Program-made: the position numbers and the translations under genes | Assembly: GCF_000732615.1 (NCBI RefSeq) | Contig: NZ_JPGL01000008.1 | Location: forward strand, 1 to 64,000 | Direction of reading: 5' to 3' | DNA: 64,000 nt | Origin: Burkholderia paludis | GTDB taxonomy: Bacteria > Pseudomonadota > Gammaproteobacteria > Burkholderiales > Burkholderiaceae | Shown: positions 26,027-34,917 of the stretch, one piece after another | Layout: each line of letters starts with the position of its first letter | How positions within the stretch are numbered: position 1 is the first letter of the stretch | Notes under the pieces: model-generated | Database searches by the model: none | What the model saw: only the letters and a program-made list of their open reading frames with translations | Told to the model about the DNA's origin: nothing

Positions 26027-27307
26027 ATGCGCATGAGCACGTCCGACAACAGCGAGACCCACCGCAGCCATCTCGTCGCATTCGCGATCGACGACAACCG
26101 GCAAGCCTGGTACGAGATGGTCATTCCGTTCATCGTATCGTTGCGCGCGACGGACTACCGGGGGCGCATCGGCGTCATCGGCTACGGCCTGTCCGACGAG
26201 AAGCGGCAGCGGCTGCGCGACGACGGTATCGAGGTCTACGCCGGCGCAGGCGTCGGCGACCTTGCGTGGGACCGGTACATCTCCGCGGCCATGCTCTTCG
26301 ACGGCGATCCCGAATTGCGCACGCTTGCGCTCTACGATGCCGATATCTGGTTTCCGGGGCCGCGGTTCGACCTCTTCGACGTCGTGCCGGACGACGATCG
26401 CCTCCATGTCGCCCCCGACGCCCACTTCTGCGCATTCGTGATGAATCCGATCATCGGCGAACGGCGGGACGCGCTGATTCAACAGTGTGTCCATGATGTG
26501 CTCGACCGGGTCGGGCAGCCGTTGCAGGCGGGGCTCGTCGTGGGCGGCCGCGAGCCCTGGGCGCGGTTTGCGCAGTATGTTCGCGAGCAGGCGGGAAGAG
26601 TCGGTCAGGACTTTGTCGCGATCCACGGCTTCGACACGACGCTCCTGCATCTGTGGGGCGGGCTCGGCGAGGTGAGTCTCGTCGGCTGCGAGCAGAATTT
26701 CGTGACGAAGTGGGGGCTGCACGAGCGGCACGATTTCGATACGGTCCGGATCCTGCTCGAGCATCGGGGCAAACCGATCCGTGGCCTGCACATGACGGGC
26801 GACGTGCGTTTCCTGAATCACTGGCGATATCTCGCTCGCGATGCCGAGCATGCGATCGAGCACGGGCAGGCGTTCGCGCTGGCGCCCGAGCCCGGCATGC
26901 GGGAGCAGCCGGCCGAACTCGATGCGCACCCGCTCGAACGCCTGGCCGCCAGCGGGTTGTCGTTCGTCGCCGCGCACGAGGACGTGCTGCCGAACGTCCC
27001 GCGTCTCGCCGCGGGCACGTCGTTCCGTAATCCGCAGGGCAGTGCGTTCGAAGCATGGACGTCGCACCGGATCGAATTCGAGGTGACGCGCGCACGCATG
27101 GTACTCGACCTTTCGCTGTCCTACCTGAGCGGCCAGCCGTCGGCACCCTGTGCCCGACTGTCGCGCAACGGGGAAAGCGTGTTGCTGCAGGCGCCTCACA
27201 AACTCTGCCTCGCGACGCAACAGGGCGACCGGATCGCGCTGAGCGCGCTCACGCTGCCGGGGCAGGCGTGTCATACCGCGTGGGATATCGTCGCGCGGGA
27301 TGCGTGA
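26027..27307 (+). CDS. Glycosyltransferase-like protein of unknown specificity
   Basis: The 426-residue product has an N-terminal alpha/beta region beginning LVAFAIDDNRQAWYEMVIPF, then strand-turn patterns and a DAD motif in LALYDADIWFPGP (about residues 100-110). That resembles the metal- and nucleotide-sugar-binding DXD of GT-A glycosyltransferases (GT8-like). A later VAIHGFDTTLLHLWGG and MTGDVRFLNHWRYL recall acceptor-side segments. The C-terminal 100 residues look like a beta-rich accessory domain. I start at ATG 26027; ATG 26033 is also possible. No surface-polysaccharide genes are nearby, so it may modify a protein or be a stand-alone transferase. The fold assignment is tentative. Confidence 0.7.
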   Translation: MRMSTSDNSETHRSHLVAFAIDDNRQAWYEMVIPFIVSLRATDYRGRIGVIGYGLSDEKRQRLRDDGIEVYAGAGVGDLAWDRYISAAMLFDGDPELRTLALYDADIWFPGPRFDLFDVVPDDDRLHVAPDAHFCAFVMNPIIGERRDALIQQCVHDVLDRVGQPLQAGLVVGGREPWARFAQYVREQAGRVGQDFVAIHGFDTTLLHLWGGLGEVSLVGCEQNFVTKWGLHERHDFDTVRILLEHRGKPIRGLHMTGDVRFLNHWRYLARDAEHAIEHGQAFALAPEPGMREQPAELDAHPLERLAASGLSFVAAHEDVLPNVPRLAAGTSFRNPQGSAFEAWTSHRIEFEVTRARMVLDLSLSYLSGQPSAPCARLSRNGESVLLQAPHKLCLATQQGDRIALSALTLPGQACHTAWDIVARDA

Positions 27308-27543
27308 TGGCGTGATGGCGTGGCCGGTCTCCATTGCCGGGGTGTCCGCGCAGGACGGCTGAGGTCTAGTACGGCGGGCCGCCGTCGCACGCATGCGCGA
27401 GACTTCACGCAGCAGACGATCGGAAAAATGCCGGAGACGGGGAGCGTCAAATATCCGGATCGTTTGCAGGTTCGCGGGCAAACCCGTGAGCCGTGAGCGT
27501 CCCGGTATGCTCACGGGTTCGACTCGGCCGGCAGCAATCCTCG

Positions 27544-27924
27544 CTACCTGGGATGTTTGCGATCGAATGCGCGGTTGCTGGCTTCGATCGCCGCGAGCGC
27601 ATCTTCCGCCCAAGCCTTGAGATCGATGACGAGCGGAAGCAGCGTTCCGGCCAGCGGGCTCAGCACGTACTCGACGCGCAGCGGCAATTCATCGTAAACA
27701 TGGCGGACCACCAGCCCGTCGCGCTCCATCGCGCGCAGCGTCTGGGTCAGCATCTTCTGCGAGACGCCTTCGAGGCGGCGCTTGATGTCGCCGAAGCGCA
27801 TCGCCCCGTCCTTCAGCGCAACCATGGACAGCACGGTCCATTTCTGCCCGATACGCGCGAGCACGGCGCGAGATGGACAGACTTGCAGAAACGCGTCGGG
27901 CGGCAACTTGATCTTCTTCGTCAT
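27544..27924 (-). CDS. HxlR-family transcriptional regulator
   Basis: The 126-residue protein has the HxlR winged-helix layout: an N-terminal Cys in LQVCPSRAVLARIGQKWTVL, then RFGDIKRRLEGVSQKMLTQTL, RDGLVVRHVYDELPLRVEY and the wing ending at LSPLAG. ATG 27924 starts it at the normal family length; the frame extends further but runs into the divergent promoter. The N-terminal cysteine (about residue 16) is the position that senses quinones or electrophiles in related regulators. It is divergent from the oxidoreductase gene at 28005, with 80 bp between starts, and most likely represses it. Redox or quinone induction is an inference from the family. Confidence 0.93.
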   Translation of the reverse strand: MTKKIKLPPDAFLQVCPSRAVLARIGQKWTVLSMVALKDGAMRFGDIKRRLEGVSQKMLTQTLRAMERDGLVVRHVYDELPLRVEYVLSPLAGTLLPLVIDLKAWAEDALAAIEASNRAFDRKHPR

Positions 27925-27942
27925 GGTTACCCTCAGGTACCT

Positions 27943-27991
27943 AATTGATTGCGGAAACCGTTGTTGGAAGAATGATGCCACTCAATCAATT
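27943..27991. promoter_or_regulatory. Candidate HxlR operator, paired inverted half sites
   Basis: AATTGATTG (27943-27951) and CAATCAATT (27983-27991) are exact inverted copies separated by 31 bases, inside the 80-bp divergent region between the HxlR gene and the oxidoreductase gene. This placement suits binding of two dimers or a looped complex that controls both directions. Confidence 0.5.
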
Positions 27992-28004
27992 GCGGAGCGT
28001 GGCC

Positions 28005-28631
28005 ATGAAGATCGCATTTCTGGGCGGTGGAAACTTCGGGGGGAATCTCGCCGAATTGCTGGTCGCGGCGGGGCATGACGTGGTGGTCGGCTTGCGCGAT
28101 CCCGCCCGGGCGCGCCCGGGCAGCCGGTACCGTATCGTGTCGCTGGAAGAGGCCGCCTCGTATGGCGATGCAGTCGTTGTCGCGATCCTCTATCAGGCGT
28201 GCGCGGAGGTCCTGCCGCCGCTTGCGCATCGGCTGGCCGGCAAGATCGTGGTGGACGCAACGAATGCGCTGCAGGACGACTGGTCGCCGCTGCCGCTGGG
28301 GGCGGACGGATCGGCGGCCGAGGCGATTGGCCGCCTGCTGGCGGATGCGCGCCTGGTGAAGTGCTTCAACACGGTGTTCGCCGACATCATGACGCCGGAT
28401 GGCATCGATCGGGATGGCCACGCCGTTACCGCGTTCATCGCGGGCGACGATGCGCAGGCCAACGCCACGGTTGCCGGAATCGCGGAAAGTGCGGGATTCG
28501 CACCGGTCGTGACGGGGCCCTTGCGCAACGCCCGCTATCTCGAGGCCATGGCGCACCTCAATATCCAGATTGCCGTGGGTCGGGGTGGCGGAACGAATGC
28601 CGGCTTCGTATACCACCGCGCTCATGTTTAG
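28005..28631 (+). CDS. NADPH-dependent F420 reductase-like oxidoreductase
   Basis: The 208-residue protein starts with a Rossmann motif MKIAFLGGGNFGGNLAELL and has LRDP after the second strand, as in NADP-binding members of the F420H2:NADP reductase-like family. A VKCFNTVFADIM segment and a C-terminal ARYLEAMAHLNIQIA helix are typical. ATG 28005 gives the normal length; the frame is open 20 codons upstream but overlaps the presumed operator. Most proteobacterial members act on NADPH-linked substrates other than F420, so I do not claim F420 use. It is divergent from an HxlR regulator, which suggests induction by quinone, electrophile or oxidative stress. Confidence 0.88.
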   Translation: MKIAFLGGGNFGGNLAELLVAAGHDVVVGLRDPARARPGSRYRIVSLEEAASYGDAVVVAILYQACAEVLPPLAHRLAGKIVVDATNALQDDWSPLPLGADGSAAEAIGRLLADARLVKCFNTVFADIMTPDGIDRDGHAVTAFIAGDDAQANATVAGIAESAGFAPVVTGPLRNARYLEAMAHLNIQIAVGRGGGTNAGFVYHRAHV

Positions 28632-29211
28632 GGGCCCCGGGCTTTCGGATTCGCTTCGGCCGCCGCTGCCGTCGCGGCGGTGCGATGACGACCCGGTGAC
28701 ATCCGCCTTACGTCATCGCGGATGAGGAGGGTATGGCGTGCGGCATGCGTCGCCGAGGCGATTGCAGGAAAACACGGCGACGGCGCGTCGCGGTCAGGTC
28801 CGCCCCTCCGGACATCGCGCCAGGGTTTTGCTCCGCAGCGGCCGGCGCGAATCCGTCTGGACCGGCCCGATCATCCGGATACGCCGGCCGCGAACCGTTC
28901 GCATGTGCACGCAGAAGCCACGAATCTGCACGGATCATCGATCTGCGTTCACGATGCGACTCTAGAATCGACACCTGGTCGACGACGGAATCCCGAGACA
29001 CCACTCCGAAAGGAGGCAATACGCAAGCATTCCGTACGGCGGGCGTCTGGCCGACGCGCATATCGAGCCGTCGGTCCGCAGCCGTCGCGACCGCCACGGT
29101 AACGCACCGCCTGAAACGATCGACGGTCCGTGCGAACCTGCCGCCCGGGTGATTGGCGTTCGAATCGCGTCGGGTGCAATCCGCTCCGCGGGGAATCTTG
29201 AGGGAATCGTC
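28632..29211. other. 580-bp intergenic region without a supported gene
   Basis: Both strands show only GC-bias shadow frames. A GAGGGA ribosome site lies at the right edge for the amine oxidase gene. No repeat or strong hairpin was noticed. Confidence 0.5.
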
Positions 29212-30588
29212 ATGACTGGGACAGAGCGCGTTGACGTATGCATCATCGGCGCCGGCCTCGCCGGGCTTCGTGCAGCACAGCTGCTCGGCGAGCGCGGCCA
29301 TAGCGTGTGTTTGCTCGAAGCGCGCGATCGCGTCGGCGGGCGGACTCACGGCGGCACGCTATGCGGAAAGCCGGTCGATCTGGGCGGGCAGTGGCTCGGG
29401 GCCGGCCAGACCCGTGCTGTCGCGCTGTGCCGGGAGCTTGATCTCGAGCTTTACGAGCAATATGTGGAAGGCCGTCGAGTCCTCGACATCGGCGGCAAGG
29501 TGCGGAGCTACACCGGCAGCATTCCCCCGATGTCGATCATGGGCTTGCTGGATGCGGATCGCGCGATGCGACGTGTCAACCGGAATGCGAAGACCATCGA
29601 TCCGCAGGCGCCCTGGAAGGCGGCCGATGCGGCGCGCTGGGATCGAATGACGCTCGACCAGTGGATGGAGCAGTCGATGTTCACGCGCAGCGGCCGCAGT
29701 CTCATGAAGATCATGACGCGCGCCCTTTGTACCAGCGAGCCGCACGAAGTCTCGTTTCTCGGCCTCCTGAACTTTGTCGCGGCCGGCGGGACGATACAGA
29801 CTCTGGTGGAAATGCGCGGTGACGGCGCGCAACGCTTCAAGGTGCACGGCGGCGTTTTCCAGCTGGCGGAGCGTCTGGCCGACGCGCTGTTACCCGGCGT
29901 GCTGAAGCTGAATGCGCCCGTGCATGCGGTCGAGCAGTCGGAAACCGGGGTAACGATCCGGCACGCGCAAGGCGACGTGCGAGCGTCGCGTCTCATCGTC
30001 GCGATTCCGCCGCTGCTCGCCGTGCGCATCGATTTCACGACGCCGTTGCCGGCCATGCGCATGCAACTGCATGCCCGCATGCCGATGGGCTCCGTGATCA
30101 AGGCGTTGATTGCTTACGAGCGCCCGTTCTGGCGGGAACGGGGATGGTCGGGCGAGGCCGTCAGCGATGTCGCGCCGTTCGGCCCTGTCGCGGACGCCAC
30201 GCCGCCCGGCAGCGAGCAGGGATTTCTCGTCGGCTTTTTCGCCGCGGGCGCGGGCCGGGAGCACGCGCCCGCGACCAGCGATGAACGGCGCCAGGTGGCG
30301 GTGCGGACGCTTCAGCGCTTTTTCGGCCCGGCCGCCCTGTCGCCGGTCGGCTATGTCGACAAGGACTGGATTTCCGATCCCTGGAGCCAGGGCGGGTACG
30401 TTGGCGTGATGGCGCCCGGTACGCTCACGGCGCAGGGCCCGGCGTTACGCGAGCCGTGCGGCCGGATCCACTGGGCGGGTACGGAGAGCGCGACGCGCTG
30501 GGCGGGCTATATGGAAGGGGCCATCGAATCCGGCGAGCGCGCGGTGACCGAGGTCGTCGAGCGCGGCGTGCATGCGTCGCCACGATAG
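29212..30588 (+). CDS. Flavin-dependent amine oxidase
   Basis: The 458-residue protein has the dinucleotide-binding motif IIGAGLAGLRAAQLLGERGH (residues 11-30), then LLEARDRVGGRTHGG and a GGQWLGAGQ segment, all typical of FAD-containing monoamine or polyamine oxidases. The C-terminal FAD-binding sequence IHWAGTESATRWAGYMEGAI (about 422-441) is intact, including the Trp next to the ring-facing Ala-Gly. It would oxidise a primary or secondary amine to an aldehyde, with hydrogen peroxide and ammonia released. It is probably cytosolic, as no signal peptide is seen. ATG 29212 follows GAGGGA. It is a single-gene unit, so the substrate is unknown. Confidence 0.94.
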   Translation: MTGTERVDVCIIGAGLAGLRAAQLLGERGHSVCLLEARDRVGGRTHGGTLCGKPVDLGGQWLGAGQTRAVALCRELDLELYEQYVEGRRVLDIGGKVRSYTGSIPPMSIMGLLDADRAMRRVNRNAKTIDPQAPWKAADAARWDRMTLDQWMEQSMFTRSGRSLMKIMTRALCTSEPHEVSFLGLLNFVAAGGTIQTLVEMRGDGAQRFKVHGGVFQLAERLADALLPGVLKLNAPVHAVEQSETGVTIRHAQGDVRASRLIVAIPPLLAVRIDFTTPLPAMRMQLHARMPMGSVIKALIAYERPFWRERGWSGEAVSDVAPFGPVADATPPGSEQGFLVGFFAAGAGREHAPATSDERRQVAVRTLQRFFGPAALSPVGYVDKDWISDPWSQGGYVGVMAPGTLTAQGPALREPCGRIHWAGTESATRWAGYMEGAIESGERAVTEVVERGVHASPR

Positions 30589-30893
30589 CGGCTGAAAGGC
30601 GGGCGGCCGGGGGCCGGTTTGCCTTTCCGGATCGGCCTCCGACGATGTTTGAAATCTCGCCGACTTCAAGGCGAGTATTGGCGGATGAACAAGGTCGGTG
30701 CGACGCGCTTGTCCGAATCCTCGAACCTCGAGTACGAGGCATGAACCGGCGAGCGACGCGCCACTTCCAAGCCGCGCAAAGGCAAGAAAGACGCGACGAT
30801 TGAACCGGGCGAGGGGGCGAAGCGTTGCCCCCTTCGGCGCGAGCCGCATGGTACGGATCGAGCGCATGCGCCAACGGCGAAGGCCGCGATCGT
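30589..30893. other. Short convergent intergenic region, nothing recognised
   Basis: This 305-bp stretch lies between the ends of the amine oxidase and cytochrome c genes. I see no gene and no terminator with a clear T run. Confidence 0.5.
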
Positions 30894-31271
30894 TTAATTC
30901 CTGGCGATGAGATGAATCATGTATTCATTGATCGCCCTTAACTCCTTGTCCGTCCACGTATGCGCGGGCAGCTTGACGCCGTTTTCCCGCAAGGTATTCG
31001 GAATCAGGTTGCCATTGGGCCGAAGCACGATCGACGAGACGATGACGCCGGGGTAATTTTTCAGCCGGGTTTTGAACGCGGCGGACGTAAGGTCGGGCGT
31101 AGGCGGGTTGCTTTTCCGCGCCAATGGCCCGGTGCCGGTAGCATCCGCCCCGTGGCACATGGCGCATCGAGCGGTAAACAGCTCCTTGCCGATGGCGGTC
31201 TGCGCAACCGCCATCAACGGATCGAGAAGCATGGCGGCAAGCGCGATGCTGCAAAGTCTATTGAGTTTCAT
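30894..31271 (-). CDS. Exported class I cytochrome c
   Basis: The 125-residue product has a signal peptide (hydrophobic core near 8-22, cleavage after AVAQ or AVA) and one haem-binding motif CAMCH at residues 36-40. Downstream, GADATGTGPLA follows the motif as in small periplasmic cytochromes of the cbb3-related class I type. ATG 31271 is chosen because it directly precedes the signal peptide; ATG 31280 (MIPMKLN) is possible. It should carry electrons in the periplasm. It stands beside the amine oxidase in convergent orientation, and no dehydrogenase is adjacent, so its partner is not evident. Confidence 0.93.
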   Translation of the reverse strand: MKLNRLCSIALAAMLLDPLMAVAQTAIGKELFTARCAMCHGADATGTGPLARKSNPPTPDLTSAAFKTRLKNYPGVIVSSIVLRPNGNLIPNTLRENGVKLPAHTWTDKELRAINEYMIHLIARN

Positions 31272-31669
31272 GGGGATCATCAAATTAAACGAATGCGTCG
31301 ATTTATTCTGTCTGTCGGCATCCGATGGGGAAACAACGCATTCTTTGACTTGCTTGCGGCACCGGGAATGCTGAACGCTTACGGCCCGATGGCCGGATTC
31401 CATGGCGCGGGCATACGATTTTTTTCCGAATTAATGCTGAAGGCCCGCTGTTTTCATGATCGCCGGGTTTAAGCAGTTTCAGTCGCGGACAGATCATAAC
31501 GCATGGCGGCCACGATGAGGTTGGCCCTGTTGCAGCGAGAACCGTCGCAATGGCTTGCATCGGGCCAATGTTCGATGCCGGGCGGCGGTTGCCGCATCGA
31601 TACCCGATGTCCGGAAGCGTGTCATCATCATCCGATCTGAATCCGGTTATTCATTTCCGAGGAGGTTCG
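31272..31669. other. Divergent intergenic region between cytochrome c and GNAT genes
   Basis: This 398-bp stretch should hold both promoters. It is moderately AT-rich around 31270-31440. I saw no gene, and no clear operator. Confidence 0.5.
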
Positions 31670-32104
31670 ATGTTGACGGTTCGAGTCATGACTATCGAAG
31701 ACTATGACGCGGTGCTCGACCTGATGAGGCAAACGCCGGGGGTCACCGTGAGGGATGCGGATTCGCGGGAAGCCACCGGGCGATACCTCGAACGCAACCC
31801 CGGATTGAGCTTCGTGGCGGTGCTCGACGGAGCGATCGTGGGATGCGTGATGGCCGGTCACGACGGGCGGCGCGGCTATCTCCAGCATCTCGTCGTGCTG
31901 CCGGCGCATCGGCGCAAGGGCATCGCCAACCAGCTGGTCGAGCACTGTCTGGTTGGCCTGGAAGCATTGGGCATCGTCAAAAGCCACGTCGACGTTCTCA
32001 AGACCAACGACATCGCGCACGCGTACTGGAGTGGCCGCGGGTGGGGCAAGAGAACGGACATCGATCGCTATTCTTTCATTCGCAGCGGTGGCAGTAACGC
32101 GTGA
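31670..32104 (+). CDS. GNAT-family N-acetyltransferase
   Basis: The 144-residue protein begins at ATG 31670 after a strong GGAGG site. It shows the GNAT fold: VRVMTIEDYDAVLDLM at the N-terminus, a central strand FVAVLDGAIVGCVMAG, and the acetyl-CoA pyrophosphate loop HRRKGIANQLVEHCL (about 83-97, the R-x-x-G-I/A pattern). The end AYWSGRGWGKRTDIDRY is typical of small acetyltransferases related to RimI or YpeA. It would transfer an acetyl group to an amine on a small molecule or protein. The substrate is unknown, and it forms a single-gene unit. Confidence 0.9.
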   Translation: MLTVRVMTIEDYDAVLDLMRQTPGVTVRDADSREATGRYLERNPGLSFVAVLDGAIVGCVMAGHDGRRGYLQHLVVLPAHRRKGIANQLVEHCLVGLEALGIVKSHVDVLKTNDIAHAYWSGRGWGKRTDIDRYSFIRSGGSNA

Positions 32105-32752
32105 ACGCGACGGCGCTGGTCCGCGCGCTGTCGCTAACGCGTGCCGTCGGCGAGCTGTCCGGTGCGCCGGGCTCGCCCGGCAGCGTGCCGTATCGGCGCG
32201 CTTGACGGCGTCGCACACGTCGTCGAAACGACGACGTTCCCCACACAAAGTACCTGGCGAAGGCCGCAGCCGAAAGCCGACCTGAGGGCACAGGCCGGCG
32301 CCCCCGGTTGACCTGCGCGGCCGTTCCCGCATCACTTTCTTTCAATTCAATTTCAACTTTGCGTGATCCGCTGCGATCGATTCCGGCCGGAGGCGGCCAG
32401 ATCTGCCTCGCCGCGAATGTCTGATATGTAATTCGACTTAGTTGTAAATGAAAAATATATTGGACCGCTCGAAATGGATGCTGCATTGTTCAAGCATTCG
32501 ACGCGATCACGGAAAATGTGCTGGATGGCACGGTGATTCGAGCGAAGAGAACGCCATGCAAGATTGCAGTCGCGGCTCCTGTTCCCGGAGTCGCGACGTC
32601 GATGGCCCGCCGGACACCCACAAGCCATGTCCGTGCGCAAGACCGGGGCAGCAGAGAAAGAAAAGCGGCGAAAAGGACCTGAGAAGATGGTGGAGACACG
32701 ACGGATGCGAGTGGCATACCGGATCGGGCACCGGCCCGATCCGGCTTCGTCG
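32105..32752. other. 648-bp intergenic region without a supported gene
   Basis: Only GC-bias shadow frames are seen. A small AT-rich patch at about 32425-32480 could be a promoter remnant. Nothing else noted. Confidence 0.5.
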
Positions 32753-33388
32753 CTACGCCCAGACCGAAATCTGTTCGACCGACAACGCGGCCGCGACGGC
32801 CGGGCGGCGGAGCATGCGCTCCGTGTGCGCGGCCCAGTGCGCGAATCCGCGCATGTCGAGTTTCAGCATGTTCCCCCACTTGAAGAAGATCAGCAGCATC
32901 GGATCGACGATCGAGTAGTGCTCGCCGAGCGCCCAGTCGTGCGCGGCGAGCCGCTCGTCGATCTGCGCATAGGCGTCGAGGATGCCCGCGCGGCCTTTCG
33001 CGCGGATGCCGTCGTGCGCGGCGGTATCGTCGCTGAAGCGCGACGGATGGAAGTTGAGCGCGACCGTCCCGGGCAGCACTGACGCGAGCCAGTTCATCCA
33101 TTCGACGGCGCGTGCGACGCCCATCGCGGTATCGGGCACCAGCCGCGCCTGCGGAAAGCGCAGGGCGAGATAGAGCAGGATCGCGGACGACTCGGTCAGC
33201 ACCGCGTCGCCGGTATGCAGCACGGGCACCTTGCCTTTCGGATTGAGCCGCCTGAATTCGGCGCTCTGCGTCGCACCGTCCTTGATCGAGACGAGTGCGA
33301 GTTCGAACGGCTCGCCCAGCTCGCGCAGGATGACGTGCGGTGCAAACGAGAGATGGCCGGGGCAGTAGAACAGTGTGAGGGTTGTCAT
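32753..33388 (-). CDS. Glutathione S-transferase
   Basis: The 211-residue protein has the two-domain GST layout: a thioredoxin-like N-terminal half (LTLFYCPGHLSFAPHVILRE, NPKGKVPVL with the cis-Pro, and the glutathione-contact LTESSAILLYLA) and a helical C-terminal half from about residue 90. A serine and cysteine lie near the position of the catalytic residue (residues 9-14), as in beta-class bacterial enzymes. It would conjugate or reduce electrophiles with glutathione. It is divergent from the carrier-protein gene of the large cluster, with about 200 bp between starts. It could belong to that pathway or merely neighbour it. Confidence 0.93.
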   Translation of the reverse strand: MTTLTLFYCPGHLSFAPHVILRELGEPFELALVSIKDGATQSAEFRRLNPKGKVPVLHTGDAVLTESSAILLYLALRFPQARLVPDTAMGVARAVEWMNWLASVLPGTVALNFHPSRFSDDTAAHDGIRAKGRAGILDAYAQIDERLAAHDWALGEHYSIVDPMLLIFFKWGNMLKLDMRGFAHWAAHTERMLRRPAVAAALSVEQISVWA

Positions 33389-33584
33389 ATTGATTAAGTC
33401 TCCTATTTATCTCTGATGGAGATGCTGGCCGGGTTTGTCGTGTCGACGCGTCGCATGGTGCACGACGCCCGATCGAAAGTCAAAAACGAAAGACGATGTG
33501 AGCGACTCTGCGGTTCGATGAAAACGATGCCCGCATGCGTGCGTGCGGGCCGGGATGAACGAGTGTTTCTGGAGCGTGATCGTG

Positions 33585-33863
33585 ATGCGGATGATGAGCC
33601 TCGACGAATTGATCGACAACGTGAAGACGTTTCTGGCCGGTATCGACCCGGGTGCACCGGCGCGCGTGACCGCGCAGACGAACCTGCTCGACGCCAACCT
33701 GCTCGATTCGCTGTCGCTCGTGCATTTCGTGCTGTTCATCGAGCAGACGCTGCGGATCGAGATTCCGATCGGCGATTTCCTGCTCGACTCGATCGCATCG
33801 GTCGCGGCGATCTACGACCACTACGTGCTCGGTACGACGCGGGCCCCGAGCGCGGCGTTCTGA
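33585..33863 (+). CDS. Free-standing acyl/peptidyl carrier protein
   Basis: The 92-residue product shows the carrier-protein core: a first helix (LDELIDNVKTFLAGI), then NLLDANLLDSLSLVHFVLFI with the 4'-phosphopantetheine attachment Ser at residue 42 of the D-S-L motif, and a final helix VAAIYDHYVLG. I start at ATG 33585 with GGAG ten bases upstream; ATG 33591, ATG 33594 and GTG 33543 are alternatives. It is a stand-alone carrier, similar in size to DltC or BtrI, and no adenylation, ketosynthase or phosphopantetheinyl transferase gene is visible nearby. It opens a run of eleven co-oriented genes and is followed after 46 bp by a gamma-glutamylcyclotransferase-like gene. That pairing suggests amino-acyl thioester chemistry, which is an inference. 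Confidence 0.9.
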   Translation: MRMMSLDELIDNVKTFLAGIDPGAPARVTAQTNLLDANLLDSLSLVHFVLFIEQTLRIEIPIGDFLLDSIASVAAIYDHYVLGTTRAPSAAF

Positions 33864-33909
33864 TGGACGCGCGCGCGATTCCGGGCGCCCCGGCACGGCG
33901 GGCAGCGCG

Positions 33910-34425
33910 ATGACGACGGACGACCTGCTGCGCGGCGAGCACTTCACGTACTTCGCGTATGGCTCGTGCATGAACCTCGCCAGCCTGTCCGCTTCGCTCG
34001 GCTGCGACGCGACGCCGTTTGTCGCGGGCGCGGCGCGGCTCGACGGCCATCGCCTGGCGTTCAACTACGCGTCGCTCAACGAGCCGGTCTGCTGCGCGAA
34101 CATCGAGCCGGCCGCCGACGGGCTCGTCGAAGGCGCGCTGTACCGGTTGCCGATCGGGCTGCTCGACGCGCTGGAGCGGCGTGAAGGCGTGCACCTGGGC
34201 CGCTATGTGCGCGTGGCGGTCGAGGTGCGGATGCCGGGCGGGCAACGCGAGCGCGCGCTGACGTATCGCGGCGCGGTCACGCTCGATCGCGACGCGGCGC
34301 CGAGCGCGCGCTACCGCGACCTGCTGGTGCGCGGGCTGGTGGACGCGGGGGTGTCGGCGGCGTATCGCGATCGCACGGTTGCCTACATGGCCGGGCTGCG
34401 CGATCGCCCGCCCGAAATGCAATGA
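33910..34425 (+). CDS. Gamma-glutamylcyclotransferase-like (AIG2/BtrG-type) protein
   Basis: The 171-residue protein carries the substrate loop YFAYGSCMN (residues 14-22) that defines the GGCT fold. An acidic residue E92 in LERREGVHLGRYV aligns with the catalytic Glu of gamma-glutamylcyclotransferases. The C-terminal SARYRDLLVRGLVDAGV helix matches the family end. Such enzymes release a gamma-glutamyl group as 5-oxoproline. In butirosin synthesis the relative BtrG removes a gamma-glutamyl protecting group. The gene lies 46 bp after the carrier protein and in the same cluster as a glutamate-cysteine ligase homologue, so gamma-glutamyl removal from a pathway intermediate is a reasonable hypothesis. 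A 492-bp gap separates it from the next gene. Confidence 0.88.
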   Translation: MTTDDLLRGEHFTYFAYGSCMNLASLSASLGCDATPFVAGAARLDGHRLAFNYASLNEPVCCANIEPAADGLVEGALYRLPIGLLDALERREGVHLGRYVRVAVEVRMPGGQRERALTYRGAVTLDRDAAPSARYRDLLVRGLVDAGVSAAYRDRTVAYMAGLRDRPPEMQ

Positions 34426-34917
34426 CGGCCGCCGCGCGCGGCCGCACAGGATCACGGCATCGAATGCTCCAAAAGGGCGCTCGGTCCAGCGGTGCGTTCC
34501 CGGCTTCAAACGCCGGCGGACGTTTTAAAGGCGCCCTAAGCGGGCATGTGAGCAAAAGGCTGATCATGAAGCGAGTATTCGACCATCCGCGCGCCATGCG
34601 CGCGTCATGCCTCGCCGGCGATGCGGTTTCCGGGCACAACGACGTACAACGACTCCCCGGACACGCGGCACGGCCGCAATCGGTTCTCGCAAGGCCGATG
34701 CGCGCCTGATCGGCGGCGCCCGAGCCAGACCGCCGCACCGCCGGACGGATGCCGCACGCACGCGTGCGGCCCACGGCACCCCGCGCACACGCATGCATCG
34801 GCCGCAGGAGGGCGGCCGGCCGGCGTGCGCGCCGGATCGTGGCTGTCTCGACCGGGCGGCGCATGCGGGATGCAGTGCACAACGAAAAACAACCGATCCC
34901 ACGAAAGGAAAAAAATC
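34426..34917. other. 492-bp non-coding gap inside the cluster
   Basis: No supported gene occurs here. Near the left side a nested hairpin (34475-34536, listed separately) could be an attenuator or terminator. Near the right, AAGGA around 34904 is the ribosome site of the transporter gene. The gap may carry a second promoter, which would divide the cluster into a two-gene unit and a nine-gene unit. Confidence 0.5.
34475..34536 (+). promoter_or_regulatory. Nested stem structure after the cyclotransferase gene
   Basis: GGGCGC (34475-34480) can pair with GCGCCC (34531-34536). Inside it CCGGC (34499-34503) pairs with GCCGG (34512-34516) around the loop TTCAAAC. The structure starts about 50 bases after the stop codon. 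Terminator, attenuator or a tRNA-like decoy are all possible. It is too short and lacks the arms of a real tRNA. Confidence 0.4.

Noticed and set aside
25532..27613. A 693-codon minus-strand frame.
   Set aside because: Shadow opposite the glycosyltransferase-like gene, with no family features or ribosome site.
34475..34536. tRNA gene.
   Set aside because: The TTCAAAC loop and short outer stem resemble tRNA parts, but the D arm, variable region and acceptor pairing are missing and the length is only 62 bases.
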